Of a DNA stretch of 64,000 nucleotides, positions 9,101 to 18,384 are shown in pieces. The notes beneath the pieces were generated by a model that saw only the letters and a program-made list of their open reading frames with translations, ran no database searches and had not been told where the DNA came from. The DNA is from Robiginitalea aestuariiviva (lineage in GTDB: Bacteria; Bacteroidota; Bacteroidia; Flavobacteriales; Flavobacteriaceae), in NCBI RefSeq assembly GCF_029537735.1, contig NZ_JARPUQ010000003.1, forward strand, positions 245,015 to 309,014, read 5' to 3'. How positions within the stretch are numbered: position 1 is the first letter of the stretch; the number at the start of each line of letters is the position of its first letter. The position numbers and the translations under genes are program-made.

Positions 9101-9945
9101 CGGTGGCCGGCGGCAACCCCGTTCCCCTGGCCAGCCTGGTGACCCTCCGCTACGAAAAGGGGCCCCAGGTCATCAAGAGTGAAGACACCTTTTTGGTGGG
9201 CTATGTGCTGTTCGACAAACAGGATGGCTTTGCCGAGGTAGAGGTAGTGGAAAACGCCCGGGCTGCCATAAAGGATCATATTGAGCAGGGCACGCTCCGG
9301 GTGCCCGAAGGGATCAGTTTTTCCTTTACGGGTACCTATGAAAACCAGGTTCGGGCCGCTAAAACCCTCTCCGTGGTGGTGCCCCTGTCCCTGGCGATCA
9401 TCTTTCTGATCCTGTATTTCCAGTTCCGCAGCGTAGCCACCTCCCTGATGGTCTTTTCGGGTGTGGCCGTGGCCTTTGCCGGGGGCTTTCTGATGCTCTG
9501 GTTGTACGGGCAGGGCTGGTTTTTGAATTTCAGCCTTTTCGGGGAGAACCTCAGGGATCTCTTCCAGATGCACACCATTAACCTCAGTGTGGCGGTATGG
9601 GTAGGCTTTATTGCCCTCTTTGGCATTGCCACGGACGACGGGGTAGTCATGGCCACCTACCTCACCCAGTCCTTTGGGCGAAACCGGCCCAAAACGCCCC
9701 AGGAAGTTCGGGACGCCGTGGTGGAAGCCGGGGAAAAGCGCATCCGACCCTGCCTGATGACCACCGCAACCACCCTGCTGGCCCTTTTGCCGGTACTCAC
9801 CTCTACAGGGCGGGGCAGTGATATCATGATCCCCATGGCCATCCCGAGCTTTGGGGGGATGCTCATTGCGCTGATCACCCTCTTTGTGGTGCCGGTACTG
9901 TACGGATGGAAAAAGGAATGGGAACTTAAAGCCGAGAATGCATGA
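6178..9945 (+). CDS. Heavy-metal efflux RND transporter, CusA/CzcA type
   Basis: A 1255-residue inner-membrane proton antiporter of the HME-RND family. TM1 is near residues 14-32, a TM2-TM6 block at about 355-530, and TM8-TM12 at about 1060-1250. The large periplasmic loops carry porter-domain segments such as EFMPSLNEGSFLLMP. The TM4 region reads GIAIAIGTMVDVGVILSEN, whose acidic residues are the proton relay of heavy-metal RNDs. An additional hydrophobic stretch at about 530-650 makes it longer than typical CusA (about 1050). It overlaps the TolC gene by 4 bases (ATGA). The accompanying ATPase and DUF3347 proteins point to copper/silver; zinc or cobalt cannot be excluded. Confidence 0.93.
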   Translation: MLNKGIKFLIENKLVPFILLVLVVGWGISNAPFNWETGLPADPVPVDAIPDIGENQQIVFTAWPGRSPQDIEDQVTYPLSTSLLGIPGVKTIRSSSMFGFSSIYLIFEEGVEFYWSRSRILEKLNSLPEGLLPQGVSPALGPDATALGQIFWYTLEGRDKQGKVTGGWDLQELRSIQDYYVKYGLASASGVSEVASIGGYVQEYQVDVDPERMRQYGIHLQQVVEAVRRSNRDIGAQTLEINQAEYLVRGLGYIKSLQDLEDAVVTSQGYTAIRIRDIARVQLGPAPRRGLLDKEGAEVVGGVVVARYGANPLEVIENVKARMDEVAAGLPSKVLADGRTSQLTIVPFYDRTELIQETLGTLNEALSLEILITILVIVVMVLNLRASVLISGLLPVAVLMVFIAMKAFGVDANIVALSGIAIAIGTMVDVGVILSENIIRHLHENKDKSDPLGINAVVYNATAEVSGAIVTAVLTTIISFIPVFTLIGAEGKLFRPLAFTKTMALTASIIVALFLIPPFAAWIFRERRLKILWRYTLHGGVALLGLYGLFQGYVLGLALVAFGALGLLETLQKQGRISAPWGAWLAGKGAMLRMALAAATIAVMLAAYWRPLGFDRSLAMNLIFVSLICFGLLGIFWVFRRYYTRILRWAMRNRLAFLCLPLGLILSGVLIMRNTGSEFMPSLNEGSFLLMPTSLPHAGVAENKRVLQQLDMAVASIPEVETVVGKSGRVESALDPAPLSMYENIIQYRPQYELGPDGKPMRFRVDAKGRFELQDGRVVFNPNLWAEGDSQPEDAPDPYRMDRNLLVPDSDGEYYRNWRPEIRNANDIWDEIVRVTRLPGVTSAPKLQPIETRLVMLQTGMRAPMGIKVKGQDLRQIEAFGLQLEPILKQARGVKPEAVFADRIVGKPYLLIDIDRERLARYGLNIEDVQQVLSVAVGGMPLTQTVEGRERYAVRVRYPRELRDGPEQLKDIYVPVAGGNPVPLASLVTLRYEKGPQVIKSEDTFLVGYVLFDKQDGFAEVEVVENARAAIKDHIEQGTLRVPEGISFSFTGTYENQVRAAKTLSVVVPLSLAIIFLILYFQFRSVATSLMVFSGVAVAFAGGFLMLWLYGQGWFLNFSLFGENLRDLFQMHTINLSVAVWVGFIALFGIATDDGVVMATYLTQSFGRNRPKTPQEVRDAVVEAGEKRIRPCLMTTATTLLALLPVLTSTGRGSDIMIPMAIPSFGGMLIALITLFVVPVLYGWKKEWELKAENA

Positions 9946-11153
9946 AAACAATCGTAACCCTTGCCTTGGTCCTTACCGGACTGTGTGCCACCGCCCAGGA
10001 GCTGACGACATACATTGCCGAAGCCGAGGCTAATAACCCGGAACTGCAGGCCTACCGCTTGCGCTATGAAGTAGCTCAGGAACGGGTTCAGGAAACCCAG
10101 TGGCTGCCTAATACCGAGCTGAGTGCGGGCGTATTTGTTTCCGAACCGGAAACCCGTACCGGGGCCCAGAAGGCCCGGTTTTCGGCCCGGCAGATGGTAC
10201 CGTGGTTCGGTACCCGAACGGCTCGGGAGCGCTATGCCCATAGCATGGCAGATGCGGAGTACCAGGAATACGAAGTGGCCCGTCGAAAGCTGGCCCTGGA
10301 GGTTTCCCGCGCCTATTACGACCTCTATCAGTTGCAGGCACAGCAGGCGGTGCTGGGGGAAAACCTGGAGCTATTGAAAACCTATGAAAAACTGGCCCTC
10401 ACTGCCCTGGAGGTAGGCCAGGCCAGTGCGGTTGATGTGCTGCGGTTGCAGATCCGTCAGGAAGAGGTTCGCGAGCGCCGGGGCGTGCTTGCGGAGCTGT
10501 TTACAGCCGAACAGGCCCGCTTCAATGCCTTGCTGAGCCGCCCGGCCACAGTGGCGGTTATGGTGCCCGATCGGGTGGACATCCCGGAGGAAGACCCCTT
10601 TGTGGCAGACAGCCTGGGGCTGAACCCGGAACTCCTCCGGTACGACCGCCTGTATGAATCGGTGGCAGAGGCAGAATCCCTGAACCAAAAGGAAAGCGCC
10701 CCCATGCTCGGGTTCGGGGTGGATTACGTACCCGTTCAGGAGCGGCCCGATGTGGCGCTTCCGGATAACGGGAAGGACATCCTGATGCCTATGGTTTCCC
10801 TGAGCATCCCGCTCTTCGATACGCGTTTTGCGTCTCGGACCCGGCAAAATGCCCTGAAGCAACAAGAGTTGCAGGCGCAAAAGCAACAGCGGCTCAACAC
10901 CCTGGAGGCCGCCCTGGAGCGCGCCAGGGCTGAACGCCGTGCCGCCCGGCTACGCTACCAGGCACGGGCTAACAACCTGGCCCAGGCCCGCAATGCGGAA
11001 CAAATCCTGCTTCGCAGTTACGAAACCGGCACGGTCGACTTTAACGACTTATTAGAAATACAGGAATTGCAGTTGAAATTCCAGCTGAGCCAGATTGAGG
11101 CGGTTAAGGCTTTTTTCCTGCAATCCGCCATGATCCATTATATCACCCAATAA
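9942..11153 (+). CDS. TolC family outer-membrane efflux channel
   Basis: A 403-residue outer-membrane factor with a signal peptide ending near residue 19 (LCATAQE). Two long, related alpha-helical halves follow, heptad-like and rich in Gln, Glu and Arg (for example the stretches around 20-120 and 290-380). The ELTTYIAEAEANNPEL opening is a typical TolC/CusC start. It provides the exit duct for the RND pump encoded upstream, with which it overlaps by 4 bases. The last gene of the operon supplies the periplasmic adaptor. Confidence 0.9.
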   Translation: MKTIVTLALVLTGLCATAQELTTYIAEAEANNPELQAYRLRYEVAQERVQETQWLPNTELSAGVFVSEPETRTGAQKARFSARQMVPWFGTRTARERYAHSMADAEYQEYEVARRKLALEVSRAYYDLYQLQAQQAVLGENLELLKTYEKLALTALEVGQASAVDVLRLQIRQEEVRERRGVLAELFTAEQARFNALLSRPATVAVMVPDRVDIPEEDPFVADSLGLNPELLRYDRLYESVAEAESLNQKESAPMLGFGVDYVPVQERPDVALPDNGKDILMPMVSLSIPLFDTRFASRTRQNALKQQELQAQKQQRLNTLEAALERARAERRAARLRYQARANNLAQARNAEQILLRSYETGTVDFNDLLEIQELQLKFQLSQIEAVKAFFLQSAMIHYITQ

Positions 11154-11171
11154 ATGTTTAAAATGCAAACG

Positions 11172-11711
11172 ATGAAAACAATCCTGAGAAACACCCTGGC
11201 CCTGGCTTGCCTGACCCTGTGGGTAAGCTGTAAAGAGAAACCGCAGCAGGCTCAACCCGCTGTCGAATCCCAACCCGCACCATCTGAGGCGGCCATGGAG
11301 GCAGCAACCGGCCCCCGTTTTGCGGATGCCTCCGCTTCTGATGCGTGGAAGGCCTACATGGACCTGCGCCTGGCCCTGGTGCAAACCGATGCCCAGGCCG
11401 CTTCCGGGGCTGCCGGGCAACTGGCCGAGGTGCTGGGGCAGGGGCAACCCGCCCTGGGCGAACTGGCCGGGAAGATCCGCGACCAGCAGGATGTGGAAGC
11501 CCAGCGCGCCCTTTTTTCGGAATTTATCGGCCAGTCCGAAACCTTTTTCACCGAAGCCCTGCAGGAAGGCACCCTCTATAAGCAGTACTGCCCCATGGCC
11601 TTTGGCAACAAGGGCGGGTACTGGTTCAGCGATGTGGATGAGATCCGCAACCCCTATTTCGGGGATAAAATGCTGAAATGCGGAACCGTTAGCGCCACCC
11701 ACACCAAATAG
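11172..11711 (+). CDS. DUF3347 lipoprotein, probable periplasmic copper-binding protein
   Basis: A protein of 179 residues if the third in-frame ATG (11172) is used. This start gives a clean lipoprotein signal ([20 protein letters not shown]); the ATGs at 11154 and 11163 only add MFKMQT. The mature part is helical and ends in the DUF3347 signature [23 protein letters not shown], spread over about 140-170, with a final CG dipeptide. The Cys/Met/His positions suggest soft-metal binding. The same domain recurs at the C-terminus of the adaptor at 14969-16699, so the two probably bind the same ligand. Function in detail is unknown. Confidence 0.82.
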   Translation: MKTILRNTLALACLTLWVSCKEKPQQAQPAVESQPAPSEAAMEAATGPRFADASASDAWKAYMDLRLALVQTDAQAASGAAGQLAEVLGQGQPALGELAGKIRDQQDVEAQRALFSEFIGQSETFFTEALQEGTLYKQYCPMAFGNKGGYWFSDVDEIRNPYFGDKMLKCGTVSATHTK

Positions 11712-11716
11712 AAACA

Positions 11717-14218
11717 ATGAAACACGCATATACCATACATGGAATGACCTGTATGGGTTGCCGGAGCCACGTGCAGGCTGCCCTGGAAGGGGTAGATGGC
11801 GTATCCCGGGCCCTGGTAGACCTGGAAACCGGGGAGGCCGTCCTGGAGATGGAAGGGCACATCCCCCTGGAGACCCTGCAGCAGGCGGTAAAAGGCGCGG
11901 GCGGGCTTTACAGCCTGCACCCCAAGGGTCATAAGGCCCCCGATCCGGAACCGCCTGCCAGCGGCCCCGGGACGGGTGTTTACTATTGCCCCATGCAATG
12001 CGAAGGCGATAAGACCTACGATGCCCCGGGGGACTGCCCCGTTTGCGGGATGGCCCTGGTGGAGGAACAGCGTATGGCCCCTGCCGCTTCCGGGAAGTGG
12101 ACCTGCCCCATGCATCCGGAGGTGGTACAGGATGGCCCGGGTAGTTGCCCCATTTGCGGCATGGACCTGGTACCCCAGGCGCCGGATGAATCCGCAGAGG
12201 AAAAGACCTACCGCGAACTGCTGGCCAAGCTGTGGATTGCGGCTGCCTTTACCCTGCCCATCTTTGTCATTGCCATGAGCGAGATGCTTCCGGATAACCC
12301 CTTGTACCGCCTGATGGACCAGCGCTACTGGAACGGGGTGCAGCTCCTGCTTTCCCTGCCGGTAGTTTTCTATGCCACCTGGATGTTCTTCCGCCGCGCC
12401 TGGCGGTCTTTGCGGACCTGGAACCTGAACATGTTTACCCTGATCGGGATTGGCGCCGGGGTGGCCTGGACTTTCAGCGTGTTTGCCCTGCTGTTCCCGG
12501 GTTTTTTCCCGGAAGCTTTTAAGACGGAAAACGGCAACGTGCATGTGTACTTTGAGGCGGCCACGGTAATCCTGACCCTGGTCCTGCTGGGGCAGGTACT
12601 GGAAGCCCGGGCCCACAGTCGCACCCATGCGGCCGTAAAGGAATTGTTGCAGCTGGCTCCCCATACGGCCGTGCGCGTACAAGACGGGCGGGAGGAGACC
12701 GTGGCCCTGGACCAGGTGCGTCCTGGTGATGTACTGCGCGTAAAGCCGGGAGGAAAAATCCCTGTGGACGGCCGCATCACCGAAGGGGAAACCACAGTAG
12801 ATGAATCTATGATTTCCGGGGAACCCATCCCGGTGGATAAGGCACCCGGAGATCCTGTAAGCGGGGGTACCCTGAACGGGAACCAGACCTTTTTGATGGT
12901 CGCCGAGAAAGTAGGGTCCGAGACCCTGCTGGCCCGCATCGTCCAACTGGTGAACGAGGCCGGCCGCAGCCGGGCGCCCATCCAGAACCTGGCAGACCGC
13001 ATATCGGCCTATTTTGTGCCCACTGTGGTGGGCGTGTCCGCAATCACCTTTGCGGCCTGGGCCATTTGGGGCCCGCAGCCCGCCTATGTCTACGCCCTGG
13101 TGAATGCCATTGCCGTGCTGATTATTGCCTGTCCCTGTGCCCTGGGCCTGGCTACGCCCATGTCCGTGATGGTCGGGGTGGGGAAGGGGGCCCAGAGCGG
13201 GGTCCTGATCCGCAACGCGGAAGCCCTGCAGCGCATGAGTCGGGTCAGTACCCTGGTGGTGGACAAGACCGGGACCCTTACCGAAGGGCGCCCGGCCGTA
13301 GAGGAGGTAGGGGCTTTTAACGGGGCCAATGCCGCAGAAGCGCTGCGGCTGATCGTCTCCGTGAATGCCTCCAGCGAGCACCCCCTGGCCAAGGCCACCC
13401 TGGCCTATGGCGAGGCCCGGGGTACCGCCCCGGGTAAGGCCACGGGGTTCCGGGCGGTTAGTGGTATGGGGGTGGAAGCGGAAGTTGAAGGCCGGCAGGT
13501 TGCCCTGGGCAATGCCCGGATGATGGAACGGGCCGGGGCTGTGCTTTCCCCGGAAATGGAATCCCGAGCGCTGGAATTTCAGCAGCAGGGAAAAACCGTG
13601 TCCTACCTGGCGCAGGCCGGGAAGGTCCTGGGTTACGTGGTGATTGGCGACCCGGTCAAGCAAGACAGCAAAGGGGCCATTGCACGCCTGCAGGAACAGG
13701 GGGTAGCCGTGGTCATGCTCACAGGAGACAACCCGGAAACCGCGGCAGCGGTGGCGGAAACCCTGGGCCTGTCTGACTTTAAGGCCGGGATGCTGCCCGA
13801 AGACAAGCGCAATGCCGTGAAGACCTTACAGGACAAGGGGCAGGTTGTGGCTATGGCCGGGGACGGCATTAACGATGCCCCCGCCCTGGCGCAAGCCGAT
13901 GTGGGGATCGCCATGGGTACGGGCACGGATGTGGCCATTGAAAGTGCGGGCATTACCCTGGTTAAAGGGGAATTGCACGGCATCGTAAAAGCGCGGGAAT
14001 TGAGCCATGCCGTGATGCGGAACATCCGGCAGAACCTGTTCTTTGCCCTGGTGTACAATACGGTGGGCGTCCCGGTGGCCGCCGGGGTGTTGTACCCGGT
14101 ATTCGGGCTGCTGCTTTCCCCTATGATTGCGGCCCTGGCAATGAGCTTCAGTTCGGTTTCCGTGATCGCCAATGCGCTGCGGTTACGCACCCTGCGTTTA
14201 ACTGCATCTAATACCTGA
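11717..14218 (+). CDS. Copper/silver-type P1B heavy-metal ATPase
   Basis: An 833-residue CopA-like ATPase. It has an N-terminal HMA domain (GMTCMGC, C12/C15), then two tandem zinc-ribbon-like heavy-metal-binding modules at about 88-116 (CPMQC...CPVCGMAL) and 132-156 (CPMHP...CPICGMDL). The usual eight membrane segments follow, with the transport-site CPC at 472-474, the phosphorylated D516 in DKTGTLTEG, an HP motif in SSEHPLAKA and the hinge [13 protein letters not shown] plus the HMA motif indicates Cu(I)/Ag(I) export from the cytosol, handing metal to the RND system. It starts 5 bases after the DUF3347 gene and lies in the same operon. Confidence 0.93.
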   Translation: MKHAYTIHGMTCMGCRSHVQAALEGVDGVSRALVDLETGEAVLEMEGHIPLETLQQAVKGAGGLYSLHPKGHKAPDPEPPASGPGTGVYYCPMQCEGDKTYDAPGDCPVCGMALVEEQRMAPAASGKWTCPMHPEVVQDGPGSCPICGMDLVPQAPDESAEEKTYRELLAKLWIAAAFTLPIFVIAMSEMLPDNPLYRLMDQRYWNGVQLLLSLPVVFYATWMFFRRAWRSLRTWNLNMFTLIGIGAGVAWTFSVFALLFPGFFPEAFKTENGNVHVYFEAATVILTLVLLGQVLEARAHSRTHAAVKELLQLAPHTAVRVQDGREETVALDQVRPGDVLRVKPGGKIPVDGRITEGETTVDESMISGEPIPVDKAPGDPVSGGTLNGNQTFLMVAEKVGSETLLARIVQLVNEAGRSRAPIQNLADRISAYFVPTVVGVSAITFAAWAIWGPQPAYVYALVNAIAVLIIACPCALGLATPMSVMVGVGKGAQSGVLIRNAEALQRMSRVSTLVVDKTGTLTEGRPAVEEVGAFNGANAAEALRLIVSVNASSEHPLAKATLAYGEARGTAPGKATGFRAVSGMGVEAEVEGRQVALGNARMMERAGAVLSPEMESRALEFQQQGKTVSYLAQAGKVLGYVVIGDPVKQDSKGAIARLQEQGVAVVMLTGDNPETAAAVAETLGLSDFKAGMLPEDKRNAVKTLQDKGQVVAMAGDGINDAPALAQADVGIAMGTGTDVAIESAGITLVKGELHGIVKARELSHAVMRNIRQNLFFALVYNTVGVPVAAGVLYPVFGLLLSPMIAALAMSFSSVSVIANALRLRTLRLTASNT

Positions 14219-14224
14219 ACCAAG

Positions 14225-14956
14225 ATGGTAAATCGAAAAACAGCGGGCACGATCCGCAAGGCCCACCGCTATCTCGGGATTTTCCTGGGCATCCAATTCC
14301 TGTTCTGGACGGTTAGCGGCATGTATTTCAGTTGGACGGACCTGGATGAAATCCACGGCGACCATTTCAAAAATGATGCCCCCGAGATGACTGGTTTCAG
14401 CGGCCTGTTGGGCACCCAGGACCTGCTGCCGGGCACGGAAGTCCGCAGCCTGCACCTGCTGGAGATCGCCGGCCAGCCGTATTACTGGATTAACGGGTCG
14501 CAGTTGGTGGATGCCCGCACCGGCGCTGTGCGGGAGGGCATTACCCGGGAAGAGGCCCTGCAGGTAGCTTCGCGCTATATGCGTTCGGACCTGGAGGTAT
14601 CCGGGATACAAAGAATTGACAGCGCAGGCCCCCATCATGAATACCGGGAGCGCCCCCTGCCTGCCTATGAGATCAGCTACCGCAACCCGGCCCACCTGAA
14701 GGCTTACGTAGCTGTTGCCAATGGAGCCTTCCAAACGGTACGCCACCGCAGCTGGCGCTGGTTCGATTTCCTGTGGATGACCCATACGATGGATTATGAA
14801 GGCCGGGACAATTTTAACACAACGCTGCTGCGGGGCTTCTCCCTGCTGGGGCTCATCACTGTGCTGAGCGGCTTTGTGCTCTGGGGCATCAGTTCCCCTA
14901 CCCTGCGACGGTGGAAACGCCGCCCGCAGGGGAAAGACCGAAATGTGAATGCGTAA
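14225..14956 (+). CDS. PepSY domain membrane protein
   Basis: A 243-residue protein with a TM segment at about 16-36 (YLGIFLGIQFLFWTVSGMYF) and a second at about 202-222. A periplasmic PepSY-type region lies between them (about 85-165, including YEISYRNPAHLKAYV). Such two-TM PepSY_TM proteins often accompany iron or copper uptake and reduction genes. Here it sits 6 bases after the ATPase and directly before the RND adaptor, so a copper-related assembly or redox role is inferred. No catalytic motif is visible. Confidence 0.8.
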   Translation: MVNRKTAGTIRKAHRYLGIFLGIQFLFWTVSGMYFSWTDLDEIHGDHFKNDAPEMTGFSGLLGTQDLLPGTEVRSLHLLEIAGQPYYWINGSQLVDARTGAVREGITREEALQVASRYMRSDLEVSGIQRIDSAGPHHEYRERPLPAYEISYRNPAHLKAYVAVANGAFQTVRHRSWRWFDFLWMTHTMDYEGRDNFNTTLLRGFSLLGLITVLSGFVLWGISSPTLRRWKRRPQGKDRNVNA

Positions 14957-14968
14957 ATGCCTGAGGAT

Positions 14969-16699
14969 ATGAAAAAAAATGCGATCATTATTGCTGTAGC
15001 CGCCCTGGGGGGGCTGGCACTGGGCTACCTGTTGTTTTCCAACGGGGAGGCCCCCGAAAACCCGGATAGGGCCGTTGTCGAAGAATCCCATGAGCACGAA
15101 ACCTTCTGGACCTGTTCCATGCACCCGCAGATCATGCAACCCGAGCCGGGTTCCTGCCCCATTTGCGGCATGGACCTGATCCCGGCCGAAACCGGGGATC
15201 AGTCCCTGGCCCCGGACCAGTTCCGTATGACTGAGAACGCCATGGCCCTGGCCGATATCCGCACGCTTCGGGTAGGGGAGGGCCCGTCCGATGCCGACGG
15301 TATGGTGCGCCTCTCCGGGGAAATCAAACCCAATGCCAGTACCGAGGCCGTTCAGGCCAGCTATTTTGACGGCCGGATCGAGGAATTGTTTGTAACCTAC
15401 CCGGGGCAGTCAGTATCCCGCGGGCAACGCCTGGCTACCCTTTATGCCCCGGGCCTGGTGGCCGCCCAGCAGGAATTACTGACAGCCGCCCCCCTGAAGC
15501 AGGAACAACCGGAACTCTACCGGGCTGTGCGGAACAAATTGCGCAATTGGAAGCTGACCGACGCCCAGATGGATCAGATTGAGGCCAGCGGCAAAGTACG
15601 GGAGGCCTTCCCGGTCTTCGCTACGGTTTCCGGCACCGTAACCGAGGTGTTGGCGGCATCCGGCGATTACGTGAAAGCAGGCCAGCCTATTGCCCGTCTG
15701 AGCAACCTGGCTACGGTATGGGTGGAGCTCGATGCCTACGAGCGGCAAATGGACCGCTTTCGCGTGGGACAACCGGTACAGATCCAAACCGATGCCCGCC
15801 CGGGTAGTACCTTTGAAGCCCGCATCTCTTTTATTGATCCCATCCTGGATACCCGCTCCCGCACGGTTACCGTACGGGCTACCCTGGAAAATCCGCAGGG
15901 GCTGTTCAAACCCGGGATGTTTGTAACCGGAAACGTAGATACCGGAGAATCTACAGGGGCACAGGGGCTCACCATCCCGGCCAGCGCGGTGCTCTGGACC
16001 GGCGAGCGTTCCCTGGTCTATGTGAAGCCGCGGCCCGACCAGCCTGTTTTTGAGATGCGGGAAGTATATCTGGGCGAACGCATTGGGGAGCACTATGCCA
16101 TTGTGAAGGGCCTGGCTGGCGGGGAGGAAATTGTGGCCCACGGCGCTTTTACGGTAGATGCAGCCGCCCAGTTGCAGGGGAAGAAATCCATGATGAACCA
16201 GGATTCCGGCCCTGGCCAGATGCGTATGCCCATGGCGGGCGACACCCCATGGCCCAATGGGCTGCAACAGGCCTATCCGGGGCTGCTGGACGCTTATTTG
16301 GCCCTAAAGGATGCCCTGGTGGGTTCGGATGCTCCCGGTGCCATTGCCGCCGGCCGTAAGATGCAGGAAAGCCTGCCCCAACCTGCAGCCGGGTGGCCGC
16401 AGGCCTACGTTTCCGCCGTGGAAGGCATAAATACCCGCCTGGGGCGCCTTGTGCAAGCCGATGCAGCCCTGGACCGCCAACGGGCCGAATTCCAGGAGGT
16501 GTCCGGCCTGCTGATTGGGCTGGGAGGTGCCATGGGCTCTGCCGAGGCCCCGATCTATGTGCAGTTCTGCCCCATGGCCGACGATTTTAAAGGGGCCTTT
16601 TGGATTAGCCGGGATGCCGAGATCCGCAATCCCTATTTCGGGGACGCCATGCTCACCTGCGGGGAAGTGCGGGAAACCTGGGCCGGTACTTCGGAATAA
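14969..16699 (+). CDS. RND efflux periplasmic adaptor with metal-binding N-terminus and DUF3347 C-terminus (CusB-like)
   Basis: A protein of 576 residues from the ATG at 14969 (an ATG at 14957 adds MPED and directly abuts the previous stop). There is one N-terminal anchor/signal helix (about 4-20), then a heavy-metal-binding module CSMHP...CPICGMDL at about 46-72. The membrane-fusion body follows: barrel-sandwich hybrid, alpha-hairpin with QQELLTAAPL, second half with VSGTVTEVLAASGDYV, and beta-barrel. A DUF3347 domain closes the protein at about 415-570, ending with CPMADD and [15 protein letters not shown]. It links the RND pump and TolC channel. The C-terminal DUF3347 repeats the free-standing lipoprotein encoded at 11172-11711. 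Confidence 0.9.
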   Translation: MKKNAIIIAVAALGGLALGYLLFSNGEAPENPDRAVVEESHEHETFWTCSMHPQIMQPEPGSCPICGMDLIPAETGDQSLAPDQFRMTENAMALADIRTLRVGEGPSDADGMVRLSGEIKPNASTEAVQASYFDGRIEELFVTYPGQSVSRGQRLATLYAPGLVAAQQELLTAAPLKQEQPELYRAVRNKLRNWKLTDAQMDQIEASGKVREAFPVFATVSGTVTEVLAASGDYVKAGQPIARLSNLATVWVELDAYERQMDRFRVGQPVQIQTDARPGSTFEARISFIDPILDTRSRTVTVRATLENPQGLFKPGMFVTGNVDTGESTGAQGLTIPASAVLWTGERSLVYVKPRPDQPVFEMREVYLGERIGEHYAIVKGLAGGEEIVAHGAFTVDAAAQLQGKKSMMNQDSGPGQMRMPMAGDTPWPNGLQQAYPGLLDAYLALKDALVGSDAPGAIAAGRKMQESLPQPAAGWPQAYVSAVEGINTRLGRLVQADAALDRQRAEFQEVSGLLIGLGGAMGSAEAPIYVQFCPMADDFKGAFWISRDAEIRNPYFGDAMLTCGEVRETWAGTSE

Positions 16700-16742
16700 A
16701 AGGGGCTTTGGTGTATCTTGGGAGAAATCAAATCCCTGACCC

Positions 16743-18311
16743 ATGCGCTTTTTTCATCCTGCAGGCCCTCTGCGCCTGATCCTGCTGGCTCTTTCGGGAT
16801 GCCTTGGCAGTTGTAAAGCCCCGGCCCCGGAACCTGTTCGCCCCAACATTATCTATATCCTGGCGGACGACCTGGGATACGGGGAGCTTGGCGCCTACGG
16901 GCAGTCCCTGATCGAAACCCCCAACCTGGATGCCCTGGCTGCCGGGGGGATGACCTTTACCCAGCATTATGCCGGGGCCCCCGTCTGTGCCCCTTCCCGC
17001 TACATGCTGCTTACGGGCAAACACAGCGGGCACGCCTTTATCCGCGGCAATGACGAATGGGCAGCCCGCGGTCCCGTTTGGGATTACCGGGCTATGGCTG
17101 CAGACTCCACCCTGGAGGGACAGCGGCCCCTGCCGCCCTCTGAAAAGCTGTTGCCCCAATGGTTGCAGGAGGAGGGTTACCGTACAGGGATGTTCGGCAA
17201 ATGGGGCCTGGGGGCCCCGCAAACCGTTTCGGTCCCCAACCTTAAAGGCTTCGATGAATTTTACGGATATAATTGCCAGCGACAGGCCCATACCTATTAC
17301 CCCCTGCACCTCTACCACAATCGGCACCGGGTGGCCCTGGCCAATGACACCGTTGCGCCGCACACCGGTTTTGAAGCCCTGGACGGAATGGAAGACTTTG
17401 GGTATTTCCAGCAGGACGACTACGCCCCGGACCGGATCTTTGCCGCCCTGACCCATTTTGTGGCATCCGGGTCGGACCAGCCCTTTTTCCTCTACTGGGC
17501 CACCCCCATCCCCCACGCGCCCCTGCAGGCCCCGGAGCGCTGGGTGAACTACTACCGGGAGAAATTCGGGGAAGAGCCTCCGTACGACGCCTCGGAAGGC
17601 GGGTATTTCCCACAGGAATACCCCCGGGCCACCTATGCGGCCATGATCTCCTACCTGGACGAGAATATCGGGAAACTGGTAGCCCTGCTGCAGGAGAAGG
17701 GCCTGGCGGAAAACACCCTGATCCTCTTTAGTTCCGACAACGGCCCCTCCTACGCCGGGGGGGCGCAGCCGGAATGGTTCGGTAGCGCCAACCCCTTTCC
17801 TTCGGCCTACGGGCGCGGCAAGGGGTTTGTCTACGAAGGGGGCATCCGCGTGCCCCTGCTGGCCCACTGGCCCGGGCAGATTGCGCCGGGCAGCCAATCG
17901 GACCATATTTCTGCCCAGTACGACCTGTTACCTACCCTGGCAGAGCTGGTGGGTTTCGCTACCCCTGAAGGCGTAGATGGCATCAGTTTTCTGCCCACCC
18001 TGTTGGGTCATAAAGGGCAGCAGCAGCACCCGGCCCTGGTGTGGGCCTTTCCGGAATACCGCGGCCAGCTGGCCGTGCGGGCCGGCCCCTGGAAACTGGT
18101 GGAACGGGGGCTGAACGACAGCCTGCTGAACCCCGGGCCCGAGCTCTACCACCTGGAACGGGACCCACAGGAACAAGAGAACCTGGCCTCCCGGTACCCA
18201 GCCCTGGTAGACAGCCTTGCTACCGTGTTCCAGAAGGCGTATCAGGTCCCGGAAACGCCCCGGTTCCGCCTGCGGGAATGGGAGGCTGTGAACGCTATCC
18301 CGGATTTATAA
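16743..18311 (+). CDS. Type I sulfatase (S1 family), exported
   Basis: A 522-residue sulfatase with a signal peptide that could be a lipoprotein type (LALSGCLGSC, Cys20 or Cys24). The metal-site DD is in ILADDLGYG (about 40-46). The formylglycine motif is C82-A-P-S-R, so the cysteine has to be oxidised by a maturase. A downstream SSDNGPSYAG around 325-334 carries further metal ligands, with GKGFVYEGGIRVP after it. It should hydrolyse sulfate esters of algal polysaccharides in the periplasm or at the cell surface. It stands alone 43 bases after the metal operon and has no glycosidase neighbours, so the substrate cannot be inferred. Confidence 0.9.
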   Translation: MRFFHPAGPLRLILLALSGCLGSCKAPAPEPVRPNIIYILADDLGYGELGAYGQSLIETPNLDALAAGGMTFTQHYAGAPVCAPSRYMLLTGKHSGHAFIRGNDEWAARGPVWDYRAMAADSTLEGQRPLPPSEKLLPQWLQEEGYRTGMFGKWGLGAPQTVSVPNLKGFDEFYGYNCQRQAHTYYPLHLYHNRHRVALANDTVAPHTGFEALDGMEDFGYFQQDDYAPDRIFAALTHFVASGSDQPFFLYWATPIPHAPLQAPERWVNYYREKFGEEPPYDASEGGYFPQEYPRATYAAMISYLDENIGKLVALLQEKGLAENTLILFSSDNGPSYAGGAQPEWFGSANPFPSAYGRGKGFVYEGGIRVPLLAHWPGQIAPGSQSDHISAQYDLLPTLAELVGFATPEGVDGISFLPTLLGHKGQQQHPALVWAFPEYRGQLAVRAGPWKLVERGLNDSLLNPGPELYHLERDPQEQENLASRYPALVDSLATVFQKAYQVPETPRFRLREWEAVNAIPDL

Positions 18312-18384
18312 CTTTTGATAACTTTTCGTGTAAGGAAATGGGGTAATCTGCTACTTTTACCCCAGAATCCTAATGTAACAGACC

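Noticed and set aside
7348-9951. 867-codon minus-strand frame opposite the RND pump
   Set aside because: Same kind of compositional shadow; no start context, no homology-like motifs.
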